A stretch of DNA of 64,000 bases. Origin: Bradyrhizobium betae (lineage in GTDB: Bacteria > Pseudomonadota > Alphaproteobacteria > Rhizobiales > Xanthobacteraceae). Both the position numbers and the translations under genes were made by a program. Under the pieces are notes generated by a model, which worked only from the letters and a program-made list of their open reading frames with translations, was not told where the DNA came from and made no database searches. The stretch's first letter is position 1. Every line of letters begins with the position of its first letter. Positions 25,754-34,428 of this stretch are shown here, in pieces. The stretch is from NCBI RefSeq assembly GCF_004123905.1, contig NZ_MZXW01000024.1, positions 124,001-188,000 on the forward strand, written 5' to 3'.

Positions 25754-27106
25754 TCAGGACGTGCGCCGCGGCCCGATCGCCTCGAACTGGGCCTTCTGCT
25801 CGTCACTCAGCGTGGCGTAAAAATCCTCCAGCGCCGTGCGAACCGACTTGACGCCGTTCAGCATCAATTCGAGCCGCTGGCGGATCGCGGCCATTCGCGC
25901 CGGCGGCGTCATCACGTCGTTGGGCTGGCAGGCCGCCTTGAGCGATGCGCTGACCTTGGCGCTGGTATCCTGGAGCACTTGCAGCGCAGCGCGCTGGGTG
26001 TCGTCGGGATGGAGCCTCGCCTCGATGTCGGCGCCCGGCCAATCGAGTGCAGCAGACGCTCCGCAATTCTGGACCAGCGATCCAGTGGTCGTGTTGGAAG
26101 CCGTCGCGCGACGCTGATCCTCAGCCAGCGCGTTGATGCGCGCCTTCTGCTCGTCGGCGAGCGAGCCATAGAATCGATCCAGTGCGGGCTGAACGAAATC
26201 GACGGCCTTCTCCATCGCCTCGATGCGCTGCTGCATCGCCGCGAGCCGGCCGGGCGCCGTCGCCGCGACCTGAGCCGGACAGGACGCGCGGATCAGCTCC
26301 GCCGCCTGGATCGAGGCATTGCCGAGATCGTCGAGGCTTGCGCTTTGCGCCTCCGTCGGCTGCACCGCGGCTGCGATCTGGTCGATCGGCAAACCGACGA
26401 TGTCGCGGCGGTCGCTGCCGCAGAGCTGATCGAGCGCAACGCCTCGCGCTTGTCGCCGTCCTTGCGGGCGTTGCGGCAGATAGGCCGAGAGACCGTCATA
26501 GCCATAGGGCCCGAAGATGCCGGCATAGATGTCCGGATAGCCGTAGCCCCAGAAGCCGAGACCGTCGCCCCAGATCGTGTAGTCGTAGAGGTCGTTATAG
26601 GCGAACGGCCAGAACAGCGGTCCGACCCAGCCATAGCCGCCCCCCGCATGCTGCCACCATCCGCTGCTTGCACCATGCCAGCCGGCGAGTGCGGCAGCGG
26701 CTGCGATCTGGGCCCGCACCCCCGGATTGCTGATCAGCCGGCCATTGCGGAAGGCGGCGGAGTGCGCGTTGAGGGCATTGCGAAAATTCGCGGGATGGAC
26801 GCCCGCATTGCGGATCTGACCGAAGTTCGGGCCACCATGTCGGGCTCCGGTTGCGAACCGCACCCCGCCATGATGCCCGCCGCCATGCGCGTGCCCGAAA
26901 CCGTGACCACCGAAATGACCGGCGCCGTGATGGCCACCGCCATGACCACCGAAATGCCCACCACCATGGCCACCTCCGTGCCCACCACCATGACCGCCAC
27001 CGCCGTGACCGCCACCGCCGTGACCGCCGCCGCCCTTCCCCAAAGCCGTGCCTGCCAGCATGCAGGCAAGCGCGATCACGGCAATTCCAATGACCGGTCG
27101 CAACAT
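25754..27106 (-). CDS. His/Gly-rich secreted protein with two Spy/CpxP-like (LTXXQ) domains
   Basis: A 450-residue protein with a signal peptide (about 1-24, MLRPVIGIAVIALACMLAGTA), then some 70 residues of Gly-Gly-His repeats, a Trp/Tyr/Gly-rich middle and two similar helical domains. Each repeat domain has one Cys near IRASCPAQ or LKAACQPN and ends with an LTXXQ-type motif (LADEQKARIN; LSDEQKAQFE). The Spy/CpxP family contains periplasmic chaperones and metal sensors; the His-rich part probably binds metal. The start ATG 27106 has GGGAGGA six bases upstream, which excludes the longer frame to 27532. It is downstream of the FAD oxidase on the same strand. Confidence 0.8.
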   Translation of the reverse strand: MLRPVIGIAVIALACMLAGTALGKGGGGHGGGGHGGGGHGGGHGGGHGGGHFGGHGGGHHGAGHFGGHGFGHAHGGGHHGGVRFATGARHGGPNFGQIRNAGVHPANFRNALNAHSAAFRNGRLISNPGVRAQIAAAAALAGWHGASSGWWQHAGGGYGWVGPLFWPFAYNDLYDYTIWGDGLGFWGYGYPDIYAGIFGPYGYDGLSAYLPQRPQGRRQARGVALDQLCGSDRRDIVGLPIDQIAAAVQPTEAQSASLDDLGNASIQAAELIRASCPAQVAATAPGRLAAMQQRIEAMEKAVDFVQPALDRFYGSLADEQKARINALAEDQRRATASNTTTGSLVQNCGASAALDWPGADIEARLHPDDTQRAALQVLQDTSAKVSASLKAACQPNDVMTPPARMAAIRQRLELMLNGVKSVRTALEDFYATLSDEQKAQFEAIGPRRTS

Positions 27107-27198
27107 CGCATCCTCCCGCGCCACTGAGACATCGGAAACTGACGGTATTGGAACCGGCCGGCTTGCCGAAAGTTCCCGACCGCGACGCAGCAGACCGC

Positions 27199-28623
27199 TT
27201 ACGCCTCCGGCACGATCTTGCCGGGGTTGAAGATGTTTAGCGGATCGAGCGCTTTCTTCAACGCCCGCATCGCATCGATCGCCTCGGGACCAAGCTCGGC
27301 CTTGAGGTACTTCTGCTTGCCCTGGCCGATGCCGTGCTCGCCGGTGCAGGTGCCGTCCATCGCCTGCGCGCGCTCGACCAGGCGATGCATGAACTCCTCG
27401 CCGCGCGCCATCTCGTCGGCATCGTTGGTGTCGCAGACCAGCGAGCAGTGGAAATTGCCGTCGCCGACATGGCCGACGATCGGCGACAACAGATTGAGCC
27501 GCTTGAGATCTTCCTCGGTCTCGTTGACGCAATCAGCGAGGCGCGAGATCGGCACGCAGACGTCGGTCGCGACCACGCCGATGCTGTCACCGGGGCGCAG
27601 CGCCTTCACGGACCAATAGGCATCGTGCCGCGCCTGCCACAGTTTTGTGCGATCCTCCGGCTTGGTGGTCCAGGAGAAATCGCCGCCGCCGCAATCTTTC
27701 GCGATCTCGCCGAACGCCTTCGACTGCTCGGCGACCTCGATCTCGCTGCCGTGGAATTCCATCAAGAGCAGCGGCGTCTCCGGCAGCGTCAGCTTCGAAT
27801 AGGCATTGCAGGCCTTCACCTGCGCGGCATTGAGCAGCTCGATGCGCGCCACGGGAATGCCGGTCTGGATCGCCAGGATCACGGCCTGACACGCCCCCTG
27901 CACGGTCTCGAATGACACCGCGCCGGCCGCGATCGTCTCGGGGATGCCGCGCAGGCGGATCGTTAATTCGGAGATGATGCCGAGCGTGCCTTCGGCGCCG
28001 ATGAACAGATGGGTGAGGTCGTAGCCCGCCGAGGATTTCTTGGCGCGCGTGCCAGTCGTGATGATCTCGCCATCGCCGCGCACCACCTTCAGCGCCAGCA
28101 CGCTGTCGCGCATGGTGCCGTAGCGCACCGCATTGGTGCCGGAGGCGCGGGTCGAGGCCATGCCGCCGAGCGAAGCATCCGCGCCGGGATCGATCGGGAA
28201 GAACAGGCCCTGGTCGCGCAGATGCTCGTTGAGCGCCTTGCGGGTGACGCCGGGCTGGATCACGCAGTCGAGGTCCTCGGCGTGCACTGCGAGCACCTTG
28301 TTCATGTCGCGCAAATCGATCGAGATGCCGCCGGCCGGTGCGTTGACCTGGCCCTCGAGCGAGGTGCCGGTGCCGAAGGCAATGACGGGCACGCCATTCT
28401 TCGCGCAGATCCGCACCACGTCCTGGATGTCGGCGGTCTCCTGCGCCATCACCACGCCATCAGGTGGCTGGTTGACGATCCATGTGGTGGTATGGCCGTG
28501 CTGCTCGCGGACGGCCTGCGAGGTGATCAGGCGGTTGCCGAAGCGTGCGGCAAGCTGCTCCAGCGCGCTCGCGAGGGCTTTCGGCGCCGGCCGCGGCGGA
28601 TTATTGGTGATGGTGGTGCCCAC
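27199..28623 (-). CDS. FAD-linked oxidase, D-lactate dehydrogenase/glycolate oxidase (GlcD/DLD) type
   Basis: A 474-residue flavoenzyme. The PCMH-type FAD-binding domain is at about 45-225 (PVIAFGTGTSLEGQVNAPAGG, PGADASLGGMASTRASGTNA), and the vanillyl-alcohol-oxidase-like C-terminal domain includes GHVGDGNFHCSLV and GTCTGEHGIGQGKQKYL. These motifs are typical of cytochrome-linked D-lactate dehydrogenases and glycolate oxidase GlcD. It oxidises a 2-hydroxy acid to a 2-oxo acid, passing electrons to the respiratory chain. The start is GTG 28623, with GGAGGA just upstream. No GlcE or GlcF partner is next to it, which favours a single-subunit DLD-type enzyme. Confidence 0.9.
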   Translation of the reverse strand: MGTTITNNPPRPAPKALASALEQLAARFGNRLITSQAVREQHGHTTTWIVNQPPDGVVMAQETADIQDVVRICAKNGVPVIAFGTGTSLEGQVNAPAGGISIDLRDMNKVLAVHAEDLDCVIQPGVTRKALNEHLRDQGLFFPIDPGADASLGGMASTRASGTNAVRYGTMRDSVLALKVVRGDGEIITTGTRAKKSSAGYDLTHLFIGAEGTLGIISELTIRLRGIPETIAAGAVSFETVQGACQAVILAIQTGIPVARIELLNAAQVKACNAYSKLTLPETPLLLMEFHGSEIEVAEQSKAFGEIAKDCGGGDFSWTTKPEDRTKLWQARHDAYWSVKALRPGDSIGVVATDVCVPISRLADCVNETEEDLKRLNLLSPIVGHVGDGNFHCSLVCDTNDADEMARGEEFMHRLVERAQAMDGTCTGEHGIGQGKQKYLKAELGPEAIDAMRALKKALDPLNIFNPGKIVPEA

Positions 28624-28710
28624 GGAAATTCCTCCGACGAGAAGAGACCGTGGCAAAGGACATCTTACCGGTCAAGTCAAGCGACCGGATGCATAGCCAG
28701 GGAATGAAAC

Positions 28711-29217
28711 ATGCCGGAGAGTGCCGACAAAGCCCCAACGCCTGAGCCGTTCCGCGCCTCGATCATGCAGGTCGAGCCGCAATGGATCGACTATAACGGC
28801 CACCTCAACATGGCCTATTACAACGTGATGTTCGACCGGGCGATCGACGAGCTCTGGCTCGAGCTCAGGATGGGGCCGGCCTACAAGAAGGAGCGCCACG
28901 GCTCGACCTTCACCGCCGAATGCCATGTGCGCTATCTGCGCGAGATCCATCTCGGCGATCCCGTGCAGATCCTGGTGTGGCTGCTGGAGGCCGACGACAA
29001 GCGGCTGCACACGTTCGAGGAGATGCGGCACGCGACCGAGGGCTGGCTGTCCGCCACGTCCGAAAACATGTCGCTGCACATGGACATGAAGGCACGGCGC
29101 GTTGCGGCCTTTCCGCCCGATGTCCGAGAGCGCGTCGTCGCGGTCACCAAGGCCCACAGCGCCGTCGCACGGCCCGAGGGCATCGGCCGGAACGTGGCGA
29201 TGCCCTCGAAGCGGTAG
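28711..29217 (+). CDS. hotdog-fold acyl-CoA thioesterase family protein
   Basis: A 168-residue cytoplasmic protein with the hotdog motif WIDYNGHLNMAYYNVMFDRA, a version of the D-x-N-x-H-(V/L)-N pattern of 4-hydroxybenzoyl-CoA-type thioesterases. The sequence is close in wording to betainyl/carnityl-CoA thioesterases, but that assignment is not certain. It would hydrolyse an acyl-CoA. It is divergent from the FAD oxidase across 87 bases and could be coregulated with it. Confidence 0.85.
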   Translation: MPESADKAPTPEPFRASIMQVEPQWIDYNGHLNMAYYNVMFDRAIDELWLELRMGPAYKKERHGSTFTAECHVRYLREIHLGDPVQILVWLLEADDKRLHTFEEMRHATEGWLSATSENMSLHMDMKARRVAAFPPDVRERVVAVTKAHSAVARPEGIGRNVAMPSKR

Positions 29218-29220
29218 CCG

Positions 29221-29391
29221 CTAGATTCTGCGGCCGCGGGCCAATCCGACCACGGCCGAGACCAGGAACAGCACGATCGCGATGAAGAAGATGATCTTGG
29301 CGATTTCGATCGACGCGCCGGCGATGCCGCCAAAGCCCAGAATACCGGCGATCAGTGCAATAACCAGAAACGTCACAACCCAGCTCAACAT
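29221..29391 (-). CDS. DUF1328 small membrane protein (56 aa)
   Basis: Translation of the minus strand gives a 56-residue protein with two membrane segments: it begins MLSWVVTFLVIALIAGILGF, continues GGIAGASIEIAKIIFFIAI and ends in RGRRI. This is the DUF1328/YtjA pattern, found in many proteobacteria and often stress-linked. Its ATG is at 29391 and its TAG is three bases past the thioesterase stop, so the two genes are convergent and almost touch. Confidence 0.88.
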   Translation of the reverse strand: MLSWVVTFLVIALIAGILGFGGIAGASIEIAKIIFFIAIVLFLVSAVVGLARGRRI

Positions 29392-29632
29392 GGCCCGAAC
29401 CTCTGTTTAGATGACTGCCTGCGATCGGCGCGGCTGGCGCGCCTCACTTGCCCAAACAATCTCCAGCCCGAAACATTGGTTCCGCCCAGTTGCCGCCGGA
29501 AATTCGCCTCGCGGCGAGGAACAAATCGCCCCGCCGCGCACGTGGAAAACCCGTCCCCGGCGCCCCATATAGGCACCAATCCCTGTTAAGAAGGCTCCCT
29601 TCCGCCACCCCGCGGTGCCAACGTGGGGCCAA

Positions 29633-32236
29633 ATGATTCGCATGACCGAGCCGAGCAAAATCACGTCCCAGAGCGTCCCCGACCACCAGCCCGCAGCCGG
29701 CGGCATCGCCGCGCGTGCGCGCGCCTCGGTGGGACCGAAATACCTGTCCGGGCTCAATCCGGAGCAGCGCGAGGCGGTGGAGACGCTGGACGGACCGGTT
29801 CTGGTGCTGGCCGGCGCCGGCACCGGCAAGACGCGGGTGCTGACCACGCGCATCGCTCATATCCTGAGCCAGGGTCGCGCCCGCCCCGCCGAGATCCTGT
29901 CGGTGACCTTCACCAACAAGGCCGCGCGCGAGATGAAGCACCGGCTCGGCCAGATGCTCGGTCACGCCGTCGAAGGCATGCCGTGGCTCGGCACCTTTCA
30001 CTCCATCGGCGGCCGCATCCTGCGCGCCCATGCCGAGCTGGCACAGCTCAAGTCGAATTTTACTGTGCTCGACACGGATGATCAGGTTCGTCTGCTCAAG
30101 CAGCTCCTGCAAGCGGACAACATCGACGACAAGCGCTGGCCCGCGCGCATGCTGGCCGGTCTGATCGACGGCTGGAAGAACCGCGGTTTGACGCCGTCGC
30201 AGGTGCCATCAGGCGAAGGCGCCGTGTTCGCCAACGGCAAGGGCGGCAAGCTTTATGCGAGCTACCAAGAGCGGCTGAAGATCCTGAACGCGGCCGATTT
30301 CGGCGATCTGCTGCTGGAGGACATCCGGATCTTCCGCGAGCATCCGGACATCCTGCGGCAGTACCAGCAGCGCTTCAAATTCATCCTGGTGGACGAATAT
30401 CAGGATACGAACGTCGCGCAGTATCTGTGGCTGCGGCTGCTGTCGCAGGCGCCGTCGTCTCCTTCCTTCACTTCTCCCCGCGCGCGGGGAGAGGTCGCAT
30501 CGCAAAGCGATGCGAGTGAGGGGGAGTCTCCGCGCACCGAGCTCGTTGAGAGTCTCCCTCACCTCGACTCTCTCCCCGCAGGCGGGGCGAGAGAGCAGAC
30601 GCCCCACGTCAAGAACATCTGCTGCGTCGGTGACGACGACCAGTCGATCTATGGCTGGCGCGGCGCCGAGGTCGACAACATCCTGCGCTTCGAGCACGAT
30701 TTCCCGGGCGCAAAAGTCATCCGCCTCGAGCGCAACTACCGCTCGACCGGCCACATCCTCGCCGCCGCCTCGCATCTGATCGCGCACAACGAAGGCCGGC
30801 TCGGCAAGACGCTGCGCACCGAGGACCATGACGGCGAGAAGGTCACGGTCACAGGCTCGTGGGATTCCGAAGAGGAAGCCCGCGGCATCGGCGAGGAGAT
30901 CGAGCAGATCCAGCGCAAGGGCGAGAAGCTCAACGAGGTCGCGATCCTGGTGCGCGCGTCGTACCAGATGCGCGAATTCGAAGACCGTTTCGTTACGCTC
31001 GGCCTGCCCTATCGCGTCATCGGCGGCCCGCGCTTCTATGAGCGCGCCGAAATCCGCGACGCGCTGGCTTACTTACGCGTCATCAATTCGCCGGCCGACG
31101 ATCTCGCCTTCGAGCGCATCGTCAACACACCCAAACGTGGGCTCGGCGATGCCACCGTGCAGATGCTGCACGACCACGCCCGCAAGCGCCGCATTCCCTT
31201 GTTCGAGGCGGCACGCGCCGTGATCGAGACCGACGAGCTGAAGCCGAAGGCGCGCGGCAGTTTGCGCGACGTCGTCGCCAATTTCGACCGCTGGCGCGCC
31301 CAGCGCGAGGTCACCGCGCACACAGATCTCGCCCAGATCGTGCTCGACGAGAGCGGCTACACCGAGATGTGGCAGAAGGACCGTTCGGCGGACGCCGCCG
31401 GCCGGCTCGAGAATTTGAAAGAGCTGGTGCGCTCGATGGAGGAGTTCGAGAACCTGCAAGGGTTTTTGGAGCACATCTCGCTGGTGATGGACCGCGACAG
31501 CGGCGCCGATGAGGACGCGGTGTCGCTGATGACGCTGCATTCGGCCAAGGGTCTCGAATTCGACAACGTGTTCCTGCCCGGCTGGGAGGAAGGCCTGTTC
31601 CCGAGCCAGCGCACGCTGGACGAACAGGGCCGCGCCGGCCTGGAAGAAGAGCGCCGGCTCGGCCATGTCGGCATCACCCGCGCCCGCCGCCGCGCCATGA
31701 TCTATTTCGCGACCAACCGGCGCATTCATGGCACCTGGTCGACCACGATCCCGTCGCGCTTCCTCGACGAATTGCCGGCAGCCAATGTCGAGATCACGGA
31801 ATCCAAGGGCGGCTCGGCCTGGGGCGGCACCGGCGGCTACGGCGCCTCGCGCTTCGACGACATGGAGGCGTTCGGCTCGACCTATTCGACGCCGGGCTGG
31901 CAGCGCGCGCAAGCCAATCGCAACCGGGGCGGCGGCGGCCGCACCGGCGGCGGAGGCGGCGGCTTCGAGGAACAGGCCTCGTCGTTCTCGTCCTCCTCGT
32001 CTTCCGGTCCGGATTTCGGCAGCTTCTCCTCGCGCCGCCGCGGTCCCATGACGATCGAGGGCGAGCTGGTCGCCAAATCGACCGGCACGACCTCGGAATT
32101 CTCGCTCTCCGACCGCGTCTTCCACCAGAAATTCGGCTATGGCCACGTCACCAAGATCGACGGCAACAAGCTCACCATCCATTTCGACAAGGCCGGCGAG
32201 AAGAAGGTCGTGGACAGTTTTGTGCAGCGGGCGTGA
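29633..32236 (+). CDS. uvrD: ATP-dependent DNA helicase UvrD/PcrA, with an in-frame repeat-derived insert
   Basis: An 867-residue superfamily 1A helicase acting in nucleotide-excision and mismatch repair. Walker A is LAGAGTGKTR, the Walker B region VDEYQDTN, motif III GDDDQSIYGWRGAEV, and motif V/VI LHSAKGLEFDNVFLPG and VGITRARRRA. The C-terminus is the Tudor-like RNA-polymerase-binding domain (HQKFGYGHVTKIDGNKLTIHF) after a Gly/Ser-rich linker. Between LRLLSQ and NICCVGDDDQ, where relatives have about ten residues or fewer, there are about 53 extra residues (about 273-324) encoded by a palindromic repeat. GTG 29615 or ATG 29642 are alternative starts. Confidence 0.93.
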   Translation: MIRMTEPSKITSQSVPDHQPAAGGIAARARASVGPKYLSGLNPEQREAVETLDGPVLVLAGAGTGKTRVLTTRIAHILSQGRARPAEILSVTFTNKAAREMKHRLGQMLGHAVEGMPWLGTFHSIGGRILRAHAELAQLKSNFTVLDTDDQVRLLKQLLQADNIDDKRWPARMLAGLIDGWKNRGLTPSQVPSGEGAVFANGKGGKLYASYQERLKILNAADFGDLLLEDIRIFREHPDILRQYQQRFKFILVDEYQDTNVAQYLWLRLLSQAPSSPSFTSPRARGEVASQSDASEGESPRTELVESLPHLDSLPAGGAREQTPHVKNICCVGDDDQSIYGWRGAEVDNILRFEHDFPGAKVIRLERNYRSTGHILAAASHLIAHNEGRLGKTLRTEDHDGEKVTVTGSWDSEEEARGIGEEIEQIQRKGEKLNEVAILVRASYQMREFEDRFVTLGLPYRVIGGPRFYERAEIRDALAYLRVINSPADDLAFERIVNTPKRGLGDATVQMLHDHARKRRIPLFEAARAVIETDELKPKARGSLRDVVANFDRWRAQREVTAHTDLAQIVLDESGYTEMWQKDRSADAAGRLENLKELVRSMEEFENLQGFLEHISLVMDRDSGADEDAVSLMTLHSAKGLEFDNVFLPGWEEGLFPSQRTLDEQGRAGLEEERRLGHVGITRARRRAMIYFATNRRIHGTWSTTIPSRFLDELPAANVEITESKGGSAWGGTGGYGASRFDDMEAFGSTYSTPGWQRAQANRNRGGGGRTGGGGGGFEEQASSFSSSSSSGPDFGSFSSRRRGPMTIEGELVAKSTGTTSEFSLSDRVFHQKFGYGHVTKIDGNKLTIHFDKAGEKKVVDSFVQRA
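30449..30607. repeat. palindromic repeat (family C) inside the uvrD reading frame
   Basis: This stretch has stacked hairpins: TCTCCCCGCG with its exact complement (30473-30492), TCGCATCGC-AAA-GCGATGCGA (30495-30515), a longer imperfect pair GTGAGGGGGAGTCTC / GAGAGTCTCCCTCAC, and a second CTCTCCCCGC/GCGGGGCGAGAG pair near 30570-30595. The wording is that of a common Bradyrhizobium intergenic repeat, a fragment of which also lies at 25257. Here it has no stop in the uvrD frame and keeps the frame, so it is translated. Confidence 0.85.
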
Positions 32237-32244
32237 GGCCCGGC

Positions 32245-32535
32245 ATGGCTCAGTACGTCGCCATCATCGAGGACGCCGGCCCGGACGACGCCGTCAGCTT
32301 GTGGTTTCCGGACCTGCCCGGCTGCATTTCCGGCGGCGACGATGTCGACGAAGCCCTGGAGAGTGCGCCCGAGGCGCTCGCCTTCTATGCGCAGGAGCTG
32401 ATCGCGGACGGTCAGCAGCTTCCCCCGCCGCGGACATTGGACGGGCTCAGGGCCGACCCTGAATTTGCCGACGACCTGGGGAAACACACGGCCGTCCTGA
32501 TCGAATGGCCGCCCCGCGAAGACGCCGAGGAGTGA
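32245..32535 (+). CDS. HicB-like (DUF1902/HicB_lk) protein without a HicA partner
   Basis: A 96-residue protein with the HicB N-terminal fold: YVAIIEDAGPDDAVSLWFPD then LPGCISGGDDVDEALESAPEAL. HicB proteins are usually antitoxins of the HicA mRNA-cleaving toxin, but this one lacks an obvious C-terminal DNA-binding domain. No HicA-like gene is next to it. It starts eight bases after the uvrD stop and may be cotranscribed with uvrD. An in-frame GTG at 32233, overlapping the uvrD stop, is a possible alternative start. Confidence 0.82.
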   Translation: MAQYVAIIEDAGPDDAVSLWFPDLPGCISGGDDVDEALESAPEALAFYAQELIADGQQLPPPRTLDGLRADPEFADDLGKHTAVLIEWPPREDAEE

Positions 32536-32623
32536 GGACCGTTCGCCGCACCGGCGCAACTCTCGACCGTTCCGGGGTGAACAGCCCTTGACCATCGCGA
32601 ACTTCCCCGTATCAGATGCGCCC

Positions 32624-33040
32624 ATGGTCCGGGGCTCCATCACACTGATCTTGCTGGCATTGGGGATGCCGTCGCTTGCGGCGGCAGAGACCATGAGCTT
32701 TGGCGATTCGATCGGGCTTTTGGCCAAGAGCTGCGGGGCGGAAATCGTCGCCAATTGCCGCGGCGTCAATCCGGACTCGACCCGCCTGAAGGAATGCCTG
32801 TCGCGCAACCGCGACGTGCTGTCCCAGCAGTGCCAGAGCGACTATCTCGGCGCCTTCGATGCCATCCAGAAGCGCGTCGCCGCGCGCGTCACCGTGGCGA
32901 ACGCCTGCCAGCGCGAGATCGTCAAGGTCTGCGGCGGCTCGACCAAGGAGACCAGCAAGTCGATCCCCTGCCTGGTCTCGACGCCCAAGGGCATCAGCAA
33001 CAACTGCCTGAAGGCCGTCGACGACGCGGGGTATCGCTGA
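32624..33040 (+). CDS. periplasmic cysteine-rich-repeat protein
   Basis: A 138-residue secreted protein: signal peptide MVRGSITLILLALGMPSLA (about 1-23), then a mature part with eight or so Cys residues spaced as in the Golgi-apparatus/GLG1 cysteine-rich repeat (CGAEIVANCRGV, LKECLSRNRDVLSQQC, ACQREIVKVCGG). These repeats occur in many alphaproteobacterial periplasmic proteins of unknown role. A TTG at 32588 is an alternative start, but 32624 gives a clean signal peptide. The stop codon overlaps the start of the next gene, so the two are translationally coupled. Confidence 0.75.
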   Translation: MVRGSITLILLALGMPSLAAAETMSFGDSIGLLAKSCGAEIVANCRGVNPDSTRLKECLSRNRDVLSQQCQSDYLGAFDAIQKRVAARVTVANACQREIVKVCGGSTKETSKSIPCLVSTPKGISNNCLKAVDDAGYR

Positions 33041-33708
33041 TGCGTGCGCGCAGAATTGCCATCACGCTTGGTATGACTTTTGGCTTTGCCCTGCTCGCGG
33101 GCGCAACAGGCGCGCAGACCACGCCACCAACCCGCGACGACATCGTCGGCAAGCTCAACCATTTCGAACAGGCCGCCGAGGTCGACCTTCCCGCGCTGAA
33201 GACGCAGGTGATGGAGCGCGCCAAGGCCAGGATCAAGAACGATCCCGGTCCGGTGAACCGTCCGCCGATCGCGCCTGATCTGGCCAACCTGCCCACCTTC
33301 ACCACGCAGATCCAGTTCGACGCCGACACGCCGATCATCCAGCCGGCCTCCTACCAGACCGTCGGCCGCATCGCGGACGCGCTGGTTCATGCCTCGCTGC
33401 TGCCCTACACGTTCCTGATCGTCGGCCATGTCGAATCCAACACCAAGACGCGCGAGGCCAACGCGATCCTGAGCCAGCGCCGGGCCGACGCGATCCGCGA
33501 CGTGCTGGTGAACACGTTCAAGATCTCGACGAAGCGACTGCATCCGATCGGCCTCGGCGAGGAGCAGTTTCTCGACCGCGCCAAGCCGACCTCTGCCGTC
33601 AACGGCCAGCTGCAGATCGCAACCTTTGCCAAGGTGCCCGAGGAGGCGCCTGCGCATCCGGCTGCGGCACCTGCGCCTGCGGCGAAAAAACCTGCCAGGA
33701 AGCACTGA
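33040..33708 (+). CDS. OmpA-family (peptidoglycan-associated) protein
   Basis: A 222-residue exported protein. A signal peptide (about 1-25, ending TGAQT) is followed by a short linker and an OmpA C-terminal domain (about 85-200: IQFDADTPIIQPASY, FLIVGHVESNTKTREANAILSQRRADAIRDVL), then an Ala/Pro/Lys-rich tail. The peptidoglycan-binding Arg and Asp region (LSQRRADAI) is kept. It starts within the stop of the preceding gene (TGATG), which suggests an operon of two envelope proteins. Confidence 0.85.
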   Translation: MRARRIAITLGMTFGFALLAGATGAQTTPPTRDDIVGKLNHFEQAAEVDLPALKTQVMERAKARIKNDPGPVNRPPIAPDLANLPTFTTQIQFDADTPIIQPASYQTVGRIADALVHASLLPYTFLIVGHVESNTKTREANAILSQRRADAIRDVLVNTFKISTKRLHPIGLGEEQFLDRAKPTSAVNGQLQIATFAKVPEEAPAHPAAAPAPAAKKPARKH

Positions 33709-33880
33709 CCGAACACACCTCGGCGTCTGGCGGAACCCTTTGAAGTTCTGACCGTTTTGTGACCTGTCTCACAGCGCGACAGCACGGTTTCGCGCGACAC
33801 TCGCGCCGGTTTGTGCACTGCCCTATCCAGTGCTATAGCCACTGTTCGTCCTTCCCGCCCCCACGCTGCACGAGACCGAG

Positions 33881-34399
33881 ATGGCTGGCTATTTCCAACG
33901 CCAACTGGCCGATTACGTCGAATATCATCGCGATCCCTGGAACTGCGCGATGCACGTGGTCGGCATCCTCCTGCTCTTCACCGGCGCCGTGCTGCCGCTG
34001 ACCCTCGTGCATTTCTCCGTCTTCGGGGTCGAGGTGAGCCTGGCGGTGATTTTGGCCCTGCCGGTGCTGGTCTACTGGCTGATGCTGGACGCCGGGATTG
34101 GCCTCGGCATCCTCGCGGCGATGATCGTGCTGCTTTCGGTCGCAACCGCGATCGGCAATCAGGTCTCGCTTGTCATGATGTGGTCGATTTTTGCGGTGCT
34201 GATCGGGTTCGGCGTCGCATCGCAGATCGTCGGCCACAGGGTTTTCGAGGAACGGCAGCCGTCGATGGTGGACCATCCCACGCATTTCCTGCTTGGACCG
34301 ATGTTTGTCATGGCAAAATTATTCATTGCACTGGGCTTCCGTCGCGACCTTGCCGCGATTTTGGCGCCTGTTCCGACCAATTCCCTTTCAACCCGATAG
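33881..34399 (+). CDS. Mpo1-like (DUF962) membrane protein
   Basis: A 172-residue protein with four membrane segments. The motif YHRDPWNCAMHVVGI near the N-terminus and VGHRVFEERQPSMVDHPTHFL later match the Mpo1/YGL010w family, including its conserved His residues. The yeast member is an Fe(II)-dependent dioxygenase of 2-hydroxy fatty acids (alpha-oxidation of phytosphingosine). In this organism 2-hydroxy fatty acids are abundant in lipid A and hopanoid lipids, so a lipid role is plausible but inferred. It is followed at 34429 by an epimerase gene on the same strand. Confidence 0.8.
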   Translation: MAGYFQRQLADYVEYHRDPWNCAMHVVGILLLFTGAVLPLTLVHFSVFGVEVSLAVILALPVLVYWLMLDAGIGLGILAAMIVLLSVATAIGNQVSLVMMWSIFAVLIGFGVASQIVGHRVFEERQPSMVDHPTHFLLGPMFVMAKLFIALGFRRDLAAILAPVPTNSLSTR

Positions 34400-34428
34400 C
34401 TCCAGAAGCGAAACAGCAAACCTTCTTC

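Noticed and set aside
26850..27040. Possible CRISPR-like tandem array
   Set aside because: The repeats are short GGH-codon units inside a coding sequence with no spacers, and there are no cas genes.
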